Below, one piece after another: positions 50,925 through 59,872 of a stretch of 64,000 nt of DNA. Made by a program: the position numbers and the translations under genes. The DNA is from Yarrowia lipolytica (Eukaryota; Ascomycota; Dipodascomycetes; Dipodascales): positions 1,736,001-1,800,000 of the forward strand of contig NC_090774.1 of assembly GCF_001761485.1 (NCBI RefSeq), read 5' to 3'. The notes under the pieces are model-generated. The model saw only the letters and a list, made by a program, of their open reading frames with translations, had not been told where the DNA came from and did not search any database. Numbering within the stretch: the stretch's first letter is position 1; each line of letters begins with the position of its first letter.

Positions 50925-52120
50925 GCCCTTCCAATAAAAGGAAGCAGCACCTTGGCTACTTATATCGCTCCGCTCTTTGTACCAAGTCAGCTAAGCGCTG
51001 GAGCTTACGGCCTTGTACGGTACGATTGCCAGTAGTAATAAAATATCGAATGAGGTCCATATTGATTGAACACAATGTCTATAACCTCGAATCTCTCATC
51101 GTCAACTACTGTAAGCACATGTCAAAATAATAAAGTGCGATAATCTCATTGTAGCATCGACAAAGTCTTCGAAGTCACACAGAGTGTTTCATCTCAGAGA
51201 ACACAGCACACATCACCACCGCGACCCCGTTAATCGGTCCACACGCAACCCCCTCACGCGACAGCATCTTTGCTTCTAGAGCCTGCGTGCGTGAAGTGCT
51301 TTTGCGAGATACGCTTGTACAGTAGCTACATACTGTCTACTCCTGCCAGTGGTTCATAGCACCACACTGTAAAACCTATGTGTTTTTAACTCTTTGTGGG
51401 TTAGACGTTCAACAGTTGTTTATTTAATATCGACCTTTGTATTCCGATGGCGACAGGGGTCAAATTCCAGGAATAGCACGCTTATCTTGTTCTCTGAGAC
51501 ACCTCTTGTAGCGTCCCCCGCCTGCCCGCAAATGATGATCCCCTTGTTGTGTCCTTCAGTATCAGCAAGCGAATGCGTCTCCACTAATTACGTCATTTTT
51601 GCCGCTTGCAGTAGCATAGCAGCTTAGTCCAGAATCTCTCACTCCTCGGATTTTTGGACGATCTCTAGTGGCGATTTTAACCTGACTGTGGAGCTATGCT
51701 ATCCCACTATTTGGAAAATTTAGACCGACATTCACCCTCCTGTCCTTTCTTCGCGTTGAACGTTTCTGGTAGGGTAGAATTGCTGGCTGAAGCTGTTGGA
51801 CTCACCTGCTTTCACAGCATTGATTCCATACAAATACTCGTACAATACCGGTATGATACCCACTTGTTCTTAACATGACGTCATTCGCTTAGATCGTCGT
51901 GCAGTTTTGAAGCGCGTCAGATGACCATAAATAATAATAAATGCTGCTAAACTAGACCCTGTTCTCGTAGCTGTCTGTTGCACCATGAAAATACTTATTA
52001 CCGAAGCTCGAAACCGTGGAAAAATAAAGCAACCAAACCGATTATCGTGTTACCGTACTTCGCATCGGACTTGCGCCCTCAACACATTCCCAGAAGAGCA
52101 AAAAAATAAAAAAAAATTTA
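50925..52120. other. Intergenic, 1.2 kb
   Basis: No gene recognised on either strand. The right end (52101-52117) is A-rich and supplies the minus-strand T runs that terminate tRNA-Glu. Confidence 0.6.
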
Positions 52121-52192
52121 CTCCGATACCGGGAATCGAACCCGGGTTCTCCGCGTGAAAGGCGGAAGTGATAACCCCTACACTATATCGGA
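52121..52192 (-). tRNA. tRNA-Glu (TTC)
   Basis: On the minus strand, TCCGATA pairs perfectly with TATCGGA in the acceptor stem, with discriminator G at 52121. The D-arm region begins TAGTGTAGGGGTTATCAC. The anticodon stem TCCGC/GCGGA encloses CTTTCAC with anticodon TTC at 52157-52159, and the T arm is CCGGG TTCGATT CCCGG. It closely follows yeast tRNA-Glu and has no intron. Long T runs (TTTTTTTTT) just downstream act as terminator. Confidence 0.97.
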
Positions 52193-53517
52193 AGAATTCA
52201 AATTTTTAATAAATTTTCAATAGACTATCGTTATCGTTTGTCACGTGATCATGAATCAAAAACGGAACATAAAAACCTTATGGAAGTAGCGAGACATCAT
52301 CTGTTCCGTGAGAGTTTCAGGCTCCCTCTACGACGCAATTGTTGAGACTGATTAAAACCGGTGTGAAGAACGCATGAGCGGAGTAAAAGACGTGAAGCTG
52401 CCCGCGAGCTACGAAGCTGCCGAGTGAAAGGAAGCCCTTCGGTACATGTACTATGGTAAGGCAGGGGAAAGAGTTGAGGGCTTAGCAAAGTCCCTCATGA
52501 ATTCCTATCTCCGTGGCTATGAAGCTGTGATTGGACACGAAATATTGTCCATGAATTCTCCGAAGGGTAGCTCCCTAGGGTACAAGCTCTGCATAGGTTA
52601 ACAATGCTTTGGGGGGATGGATTCGTCTAAACAGTCATATTGTCTCCCCCACCGGGCTGTTGACTTGGTTCGGCACAGGAATCACAGTTAAGAGAACAAT
52701 TACACCGAACCTGATCCAGCTTGCTCCGCCTGAGCATAAAGGTCTGCGAAACGCTATTGTTGCAAAAGCGTTCGCGCCCCAACCAACCAACCGCCAGAGC
52801 CGAGCTAGTCCGAGCCGCAACGAGCCAGAACTAGAGCAGCCGACTGACAAATGCCGCCCACCGACAAGTGCCGCCCACCGACAAATGCCGCCCACCGACA
52901 AATGCCGACAAACAACAATAAGACAACGCTAAAAAGCCGCCTGGAGCTGAACAATGGTTGAATACCACCAGCCACCAGAGCATGCCGCGTTGAAGCGACT
53001 GAGACGTACAGTGCATCCAGTGAGTGCCATGAGCCAGTAAGAGCTAAATGTGATGCTAAGGAGAGCCAGTACTGGAACTATCCAGAGCCAATAAGAGTAG
53101 AGAAATCCTGGTCCTGAGAGCCAGAGCCCCGAAGAGAGGCCATAGCCGCCCCACGAGCACAAAGGGCAGTCGGAAGTTGATCTTCATGATCCAAGATTCG
53201 CATGTATGCAGTCATTCGTGCCTCGAATTGTGGATGTAGACTTAATTGAACCTGTTAGTTTATAGAAAGAGAGGATTTAATTAGTGCTCTGAACCTCTGG
53301 TTAAGATATTCTGGACCATAGAGTCCCACCCAAACTTCGTATTCGTAACTGTAGATGTCTGTGAGGGAAGCAAATTAGATCTGTAAGTGTGTACAAGTCG
53401 ATTTATGAAGTCCCTTTCGGGATTAAAGTGCTATCTCCATCACTGATGGAAAAAAATTGATATGTGTGCACGGGTAGATGCTGGTACCAAAAACAATTGG
53501 TATTCCCCAAAAACAAT
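52193..53517. other. Intergenic, 1.3 kb, repeat-bearing
   Basis: Contains the 17-bp minisatellite and no supported gene. On the minus strand between about 53270 and 52930 several short open stretches (one 77 codons long and hydrophobic, 52929-53162) lie next to an ACTAACAG acceptor-like sequence at about 53267. They could be decayed coding or mobile-element sequence, but I recognise no family. Confidence 0.45.
52844..52907 (+). repeat. 17-bp minisatellite, nearly four units
   Basis: The unit CCGACAAATGCCGCCCA repeats head to tail at 52844-52860, 52861-52877 and 52878-52894, with a truncated fourth copy to 52907. The first two copies each carry one substitution. Confidence 0.9.
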
Positions 53518-53609
53518 TGCGAATTCTGTGGATCGAACACAGGACCTCCAGATTACTCTGACTGAAGAATGACTTCAGTCTGGCGCTCTCCCAACTGAGC
53601 TAAATCCGC
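53518..53609 (-). tRNA. tRNA-Phe (GAA) with a 19-nt intron
   Basis: The minus strand matches yeast tRNA-Phe almost throughout: GCGGATTTAGCTCAGTTGGG start, anticodon stem CCAGA/TCTGG, anticodon GAA at 53574-53576, variable region GGAGGTC, T arm CTGTG TTCGATC CACAG, acceptor 3' strand AATTCGC and discriminator A at 53518. A canonical intron of 19 nt (53554-53572) follows position 37, and its TTCAGTC element can pair with the anticodon region as usual. A T5 terminator follows about 5 nt downstream, and a second copy of the same terminator context (CCAAAAACAATTG on the plus strand) lies just beyond it. Confidence 0.97.
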
Positions 53610-54653
53610 CAGATTCTTAGTTGAAAAAGTGGAGATTCAATTTATGCTTGAAAGAATAATAAATAAAAAAATGAATCATTAGAATAAAAATAAAAAAAAA
53701 ATCACTACCACGAGACCACGACAATGACATCCATAAACCAACCTCGAGTCTGGATAAAGACATTGGAACGATTTGATATGATTTCTTGATCTGTTAGGCC
53801 ATGATTCACTACCACGAGACCACGACAATGACATGAACTAGACGAAGCGTCGAAAAACCAACTGACAGCGCCTCGCAGCGCACCCGCAATGATTCCAGAA
53901 GTGTATGATTTATTGAACGCCAATAACCCGGCTTAGTACAAGTAGGTATATAGCTGTAATGAATCATTAGTAAAAAAAACACAACCATACACCTCGATAC
54001 TCCTATTTCCACTCCCCGATGCCGCAGCAATTCAATCAAGATACACACGAATCTTCCTAATGACTCCTATGCTAATAACGCCTTCTACGATCCTTACGAG
54101 AACAAACTAAACCAACCTCGAGTCTGGATAAAACATGAGACGATTGATATGATTGATTGTTTTACTAGTCCTGACTCACTACCACGTGACGGTGACAAGA
54201 AAAAGACAAAACGACAACGATATTGGCAGTTTCGAACTAAATAAACCCGCACCGAAACCTGCACCAAACCCGCACCGAAATGATTATCATGAGTATGATA
54301 AACAATGTTTTTAATTAAAAAATTAAAAATTGCTTATTTCACTATTAGCTGCATAATTTAATAATATGTGTTGTCATTCTATACAATACCAAGCTGCTTT
54401 TTAATGCTCGTCTTTCACATGATGGAGTTTCGAGCGTTCGAACTTTGTATTACGTAAGGGAATAGATCATCATTGTTGGTAACGAATGAATGAAGAGCAT
54501 GCAAAATAGTCTCTGCGGGCTGATGACATTCTACACTCTTAGTGTACTTTGCCTAGCAACCATTGTCGTTACAACTGTACGACTTCTTTCTATCAAGCTA
54601 CGGTATATGTACTTGTACATTGTTCATGTCATTATCGTTACTCTGTATTGTGA
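53610..54653. repeat. Cluster of dispersed direct repeats beside tRNA-Phe
   Basis: No gene. A 29-bp block starting TCACTACCACGAGACC occurs perfectly at 53702-53730 and 53806-53834, with a partial third copy at 54176-54186. A 25-bp block containing AACCTCGAGTCTGGAT occurs perfectly at 53734-53758 and 54108-54132. ATGAATCATTAG occurs at 53671-53682 and 53959-53970. GATATGATT-rich spacers recur in the same order, so a larger unit has been duplicated and has diverged. A remnant of a tRNA-associated mobile element is possible; no coding or terminal structure supports a family. Confidence 0.65.
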
Positions 54654-56021
54654 CTACTCGTATCGCTGAACAATAGCAGCACCAATAACCTTAGCATCCT
54701 TCAGAGTCAAGCTCTTGTCTCTAAGTTCCTTATTGGGGAATGTGGTCTGGAGAACGTATTCTCGACCAGAGGGGTTGTGTTCATCAACAAAATCGTAGAG
54801 GGACTGGACAGTGAGATCGGGGGAGAAGGAGGGAGTAAGACGAGTTCCGTCGCCAAGTCGAATCTGAATTCTGCTTCCTCCTGCTCCAGATGAGGAGTTT
54901 GAAGGACCAGATGAGGTAGCAGCAGGAGTAGGGGCGGAGGGTGGCGGAGTGGCGGAGGAGGAGGGGGTAGGCTCCCCAGGAACAGGAGATCCGAGACGAT
55001 TACCAGAACCTCCGTAGACAGGCTTCTTCTCCACGTATGCCTCTTCACTTCGGTCCGTCACGTTAATATCAACGGCCTGGTTATGTTGGACATCCAGGAG
55101 AGCCAGAGGAGCTCGTCCTTGGTTGAGGGTCTCGAGGTACCGCTGGTTTCGGGGGTCGTCGTATCTGTACAGAGGACCATCCTCGACTGTGAAACCGTTC
55201 TGCCAGAAGGTGATTGATCGAGAGACCTTGGGGAGAGAGGTGGGGAGAGCAGACTCCACGGGTCGGCTTTGGACCTCGTCGGAGCCCAGAGTGAACCCTG
55301 TTCCGTGGAAGCTTCCCACCTGTTCCTCATCCTCTGACTCATCGTCGTTCTCACCTCGAGGTCTTGCTGGGTTGGCCTCAGCTCGTCGAATGATATCATT
55401 AACCAGAGGGTTGCCTCCCTGGTTGCCCTGCTGGCCAGGTCTGTTGGGGTTCTGGACAGCCAGAGCCGACTTTTCTCCTCCAGTGAATAGGTCCTGTCGC
55501 TTGGGAGGCGCATTGTCTCGCGACAGATCTCCCAGAGTTCTGACACCCGCCACGCCCCTTCTAGGAGCAGGAGCAGGGGCAGGGGCAGAAGGAGCAGGAG
55601 TGGTGCTACTGCTGGCTCCGCTGACAGGAGTTGACGACCCGGTACCGTCTCCGAGTCTGTATCCAGAGGGCTGGGGGTTGCTGAGGATTCCCTGTGGCTC
55701 AGAGGCAGCAGCAGCAGGATCATCTCTGCCAGCTAGGCCACTGAGGAAGCCCTGGATTCCGGCGGCAATTCCACTGGGGGCCAGACCCGAGGGGTTGGCG
55801 TATGCGTCCGAGTCCTCCTCGACGTCAATGTCCTCGGCATCGTCGTTTTCAGCATCCTCCTCGTTCTCCTCGGGGTCGTCGTTAGCCGACAAGAACAGAT
55901 CGACAGCCTGAGCCACGTCCCAGTCGGTGTGGAGCAAGCAATCCTGTGCATCTTCGGGCGAGGACTGTGTGATTCCCACGAATTGCGCGATTCGTTCGGT
56001 TTTTTCTTCTTCAGATACCAT
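54654..56021 (-). CDS. SHP1: Cdc48/p97 cofactor, UBA-SEP-UBX protein (p47/Shp1)
   Basis: A 455-residue protein with the p47/Shp1 domain order. The N-terminal UBA domain (about 3-45: IAQFVGITQSSPEDAQDCLLHTDWDVAQAVDLFL) binds ubiquitin. An acidic stretch and a Pro/Ala/Ser linker with GGEKSALAVQNP follow. The SEP domain is at about 270-330 (ITFWQNGFTVEDGPLYRYDDPRNQRYLETLNQGRAPLALLD), and the UBX domain at 384-455 (RIQIRLGDGTRL, LYDFVDEH, LQTTFPNKEL, IVQRY). It recruits Cdc48 for membrane fusion, ER-associated degradation, autophagy and PP1 maturation. Length fits yeast Shp1 and the gene is intronless. Confidence 0.96.
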   Translation of the reverse strand: MVSEEEKTERIAQFVGITQSSPEDAQDCLLHTDWDVAQAVDLFLSANDDPEENEEDAENDDAEDIDVEEDSDAYANPSGLAPSGIAAGIQGFLSGLAGRDDPAAAASEPQGILSNPQPSGYRLGDGTGSSTPVSGASSSTTPAPSAPAPAPAPRRGVAGVRTLGDLSRDNAPPKRQDLFTGGEKSALAVQNPNRPGQQGNQGGNPLVNDIIRRAEANPARPRGENDDESEDEEQVGSFHGTGFTLGSDEVQSRPVESALPTSLPKVSRSITFWQNGFTVEDGPLYRYDDPRNQRYLETLNQGRAPLALLDVQHNQAVDINVTDRSEEAYVEKKPVYGGSGNRLGSPVPGEPTPSSSATPPPSAPTPAATSSGPSNSSSGAGGSRIQIRLGDGTRLTPSFSPDLTVQSLYDFVDEHNPSGREYVLQTTFPNKELRDKSLTLKDAKVIGAAIVQRYE

Positions 56022-57499
56022 TTCTAGTCGTTGTGGCAGCTTTTGGTTAAGACTTCCTCAATGGTGGCAAGTTAAGTGTAATGCTGGTCCGAGATACATT
56101 AAGCTTTTGGATATGCAAGATGATGGTACACCCGAAATCGAACGTCGATATGGAGGTGAAGAGATGGTGCGTTTTACAGGGGACATCTTTGCCTCGTTTG
56201 AACGGAGGTTGCTTGGTGCTTTCAGTCGCTTTGGTAGCTCCCGAGACTTTTGCATACCTTTTGGGGCCACGATTTTTGGTCCGGCGCCAACCTGCCCCAA
56301 AATGCAAGTTGGTCCCGTGCAACCTATGGAGGAAACTACTCGAAAAGTCTGAGTGTACTGTACCGGGAAGGGCTACGAAGGTATTCCATTACAAGGAGAC
56401 CATTTCTGCCAGATTGGGGGTATATATCACATTGAGCAAGGGTTAACAACCTTTACCGTGTGTAGTCACGTGAAGTTTTGTGTTGCTGTGCATGTAGCAA
56501 GTACAGTACATACTGTGTGAGTAGGTGGCGGCTACAAGTGCATACTGTAGCTCTTGATATGTGCAACCCAAAAACAGTAAATTGATGCACATTTGTTTGA
56601 ATAACCGCAGAATATTGGAAAAAATCGGAAATAATAGGTAAAAAAATATAAACCGCTAGTGCAACATATTTGGGGGAGGAGAGGGTATGGTGTGGACCTA
56701 TTTGTCTGTCCCCGAGGCATACAGTGGTTTTTTTGCTCTAGACAGTGCCAATTTAACCCCAGATCACTCGGTCTTTCTTCGTTGCCCTATACACACCCAA
56801 ACATGATGTTATAATAGTCACCACACAGACAACAATATCGTGCACATGTTTTCTTCCGCAAGATGACACGACAAAGATGCAACTTCCAGGTCAATATATA
56901 TAGGTCGCCTACTCGTACGTGATGTTATATATACACCATCGACCAGACGCGTGCCTCCCAAGTTAAGATTACGTCATTTCATTTCTACCCCAGGAACTAT
57001 GCACCCAGCGATATCGGCAGCTCCACGGAGAAGTCTTTTTCAGCGGACCCCAGAACATGTGTCCAAAGCGACGTGATAGAGACACAAAACAAAAACTACT
57101 AGTTGCTAACATGACGACGACTAAAAACATGTTATCCACATGCACTTGATATCTACAACGATTACAGGTATTGTGGACGCTGTGTGTACCAACCGAATAA
57201 AGTTGCATGAATGGGTTGGTCTATTCACATGGGTCAGAGTCACGTGAAGGCGCGTAATATGGGGTATGGAAGGGTCAAACACCACTCTACCCAATGAACA
57301 AAGCACACGGACGGTGTCTCCGCTTTTATCATCCGTCCATACGCCCGGCTGGCTTACATTTGCGTGTTCTTGATTGGCTGGATAATGTGCAGTTGTGCAC
57401 GAACCTTATCAGTATGAGTCACCGTGATATTTCAGATCACGAAGTTTCACCCTTTTTGACACAAACCAACTAAAAGATTTTCCCCACACAACCGAAAAA
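56022..57499. other. Intergenic, 1.5 kb, divergent SHP1/ACO1
   Basis: Promoter region for both genes. It contains GTACAGTACATACTGTG (56501-56517), TATATATA runs near 56895 and 56927, and CACGTG at about 57240, 260 bp before ACO1. Small ORFs in both strands near 56047-56450 show no features. Confidence 0.55.
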
Positions 57500-59872
57500 A
57501 TGCTGAGAAGTGCTCGATTTTGCCAGGCACGATTCTCGGCCATCAAGGCTCGTGGTCTTGCCACCACTGCCAACGCCTCCGGCCTCAGCGTGCCCGCTGA
57601 CTTCAAGACCCGAACCCCTCCCTACGCGGAGCTCATCAACCGTCTTGATCAGGTCAAGAAGATTATCAACCGAAATGATTTGACCTTGGCTGAAAAAATT
57701 CTGTATTCACATCTTCACAACCCTGAGGAGACTCCCAGCATCACTCGAGGTGACACTTACCTCAAGCTCAACCCCGACCGAGTGGCCATGCAGGATGCCT
57801 CTGCTCAGATGGCTCTGCTGCAGTTTATGACCTGTGGTCTTCCTTCCACCGCCGTGCCTGCGTCCATTCACTGTGACCATCTGATTGTTGGCCGAGACGG
57901 TGCCGATGATGATCTGACCCGATCTATCGCTACCAACCAGGAGGTGTTCGACTTCCTGCAGCAATGTGCCGAGAAGTACGGCATCCAGTTCTGGGGCCCC
58001 GGATCCGGTATCATCCACCAGATTGTGCTGGAGAACTTCTCTGTTCCCGGTCTCATGATGCTCGGAACCGACTCTCACACTCCCAACGCTGGTGGTCTCG
58101 GTGCCATTGCCATCGGTGTTGGAGGAGCCGACGCTGTCGACGCTTTGACCGGAACTCCCTGGGAACTGAAGGCCCCCAAGATTCTCGGAGTCAAGCTGAC
58201 TGGAAAGCTGTCCGGCTGGGCTTCTCCCAAGGATGTTATTACCCATCTGGCTGGCAAGCTGACTGTGCGAGGAGGAACCGGAAACATCATCGAGTACCAC
58301 GGCGAGGGTGTTGACTCCCTGTCCTGCACCGGTATGGCCACAATTTGCAACATGGGTGCCGAGGTCGGTGCTACCACCTCTACGTTCCCCTTTACGGAGT
58401 CCATGCGACGATACTTGGAGGCCACCGGACGAGCTCCCATTGCCGCAGCAGCAGCAGCTGCTCGAGACCGAGGCTTCTTGGCTGCTGACGAGGGTGCTCA
58501 GTATGACGAGGTTGTAGAGGTCAACCTGTCCGAGCTCGAGCCCTGTATCAACGGTCCCTTCACTCCCGATCTGGCCACCCCCCTCTCCAAGTACTCCACC
58601 AAGGTCACCTCTGAGAAGTGGCCCGATACCGTGTCTGCCGGTCTCATTGGATCATGCACCAACTCCTCCTACGAGGACATGACCCGAGTCGCCTCTCTGG
58701 TTGAGCAGGCCCGAGACAACGGTCTCGAGGCCAAGATTCCCTTCTTCATCACCCCCGGATCCGAGCAGATTCGAGCCACCATCAAGAAGGACGGTCTGAC
58801 AGACGTGTTCGAGTCTGCTGGTGCGGTGGTTCTGGCCAACGCCTGTGGACCCTGTATCGGTCAGTGGGATCGAACTGACGAGACCAAGCCCGGCGAGTTC
58901 AACTCCATCTTCACCTCTTTCAACCGAAACTTCCGAGCCCGAAACGATGGTAACCCCGAAACCATGAACTTCCTGACCTCTCCCGAGATTGTCACCGCTA
59001 TGATCTACTCTGGAGACGCTCACTTCAACCCCATGACCGACTCCATCACCACCAAGGACGGCAAGGAATTCAAGTTCCAGCCCCCTAAGGGTACCGAGCT
59101 GCCCGAGGAGTTTGCCAAGGGCCGACCCGAGTTCTACCCCGAGGCTGCCCCCCAGCCCCATCCCGAGGTGAACGTGACTGTCTCCCCCGATTCCGAGCGA
59201 CTGCAGCTCCTTGAGCCTTTTGAGCCCTTTAACAACCAGGAGCTCAAGCTCTCGGTACTCATGAAGGTTGAGGGCAAGTGCACCACCGACCACATTTCGG
59301 CCGCTGGTGCCTGGCTCAAGTACAAGGGCCATCTTGAGAACATTTCCTACAACACCCTGATTGGTGCTCTTAACAAGGAGACCCAGAAGGTCAACCACAC
59401 TATTGATGCCGCTGACGGCTCCGAGCAGTCTATCCCCGACCTCATGATCAAGTGGAAGGAGCAGGGCAAGCCCTGGATTGTTGTTGCTGAGCACAACTAC
59501 GGAGAGGGTTCCGCCCGAGAGCATGCTGCTCTGTCTCCCCGATTCCTCGGTGGACAGGCCATCCTAGTCAAGTCTTTCGCTCGAATTCACGAGACCAACC
59601 TCAAGAAGCAGGGTATGCTTCCTCTGACCTTTGAGAACGAGGCCGACTACGACAAGATCCAGGCCTGCGACACTCTGGAGACCCTGGACCTCCTGGACAT
59701 GCTTGAGAAGGGTGGTGACAACGGTGGCTTTGTCCAGATGCGAGCTACCAAGTCTGACGGCTCTACCTACGACTTCCGAGCCCGACACACCATGTCTGCC
59801 GACCAGGTTGATTTCTTCAAGGCTGGTTCTGCCATCAACTTCATTGGAGCCCAGAAGGCTGCCAACAAGTAA
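57500..59872 (+). CDS. ACO1: Aconitate hydratase, mitochondrial
   Basis: The 790-residue enzyme interconverts citrate and isocitrate in the TCA cycle, a key node for citrate secretion in oleaginous yeasts. Residues 1-25 (MLRSARFCQARFSAIKARGLATTAN) form a classic mitochondrial presequence. The [4Fe-4S] ligand cysteines are at 386 (GSCTNSSYEDM), 449 and 452 (NACGPCIGQWDR). Substrate and active-site blocks seen are CDHLI, GTDSHTPNAGGLGA, MGAEVGATTSTFPF, CTTDHISAAG and YGEGSAREHAALSPRFLGG, the last containing the catalytic serine region. Length equals other fungal Aco1 proteins. Codon bias is strong. No intron. Confidence 0.98.
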   Translation: MLRSARFCQARFSAIKARGLATTANASGLSVPADFKTRTPPYAELINRLDQVKKIINRNDLTLAEKILYSHLHNPEETPSITRGDTYLKLNPDRVAMQDASAQMALLQFMTCGLPSTAVPASIHCDHLIVGRDGADDDLTRSIATNQEVFDFLQQCAEKYGIQFWGPGSGIIHQIVLENFSVPGLMMLGTDSHTPNAGGLGAIAIGVGGADAVDALTGTPWELKAPKILGVKLTGKLSGWASPKDVITHLAGKLTVRGGTGNIIEYHGEGVDSLSCTGMATICNMGAEVGATTSTFPFTESMRRYLEATGRAPIAAAAAAARDRGFLAADEGAQYDEVVEVNLSELEPCINGPFTPDLATPLSKYSTKVTSEKWPDTVSAGLIGSCTNSSYEDMTRVASLVEQARDNGLEAKIPFFITPGSEQIRATIKKDGLTDVFESAGAVVLANACGPCIGQWDRTDETKPGEFNSIFTSFNRNFRARNDGNPETMNFLTSPEIVTAMIYSGDAHFNPMTDSITTKDGKEFKFQPPKGTELPEEFAKGRPEFYPEAAPQPHPEVNVTVSPDSERLQLLEPFEPFNNQELKLSVLMKVEGKCTTDHISAAGAWLKYKGHLENISYNTLIGALNKETQKVNHTIDAADGSEQSIPDLMIKWKEQGKPWIVVAEHNYGEGSAREHAALSPRFLGGQAILVKSFARIHETNLKKQGMLPLTFENEADYDKIQACDTLETLDLLDMLEKGGDNGGFVQMRATKSDGSTYDFRARHTMSADQVDFFKAGSAINFIGAQKAANK

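Noticed and set aside
52929-53162. 77-codon hydrophobic minus-strand ORF
   Set aside because: It resembles a membrane-protein fragment only in hydrophobicity. Short open stretches occur in all three frames there, so I do not call a gene or a family.
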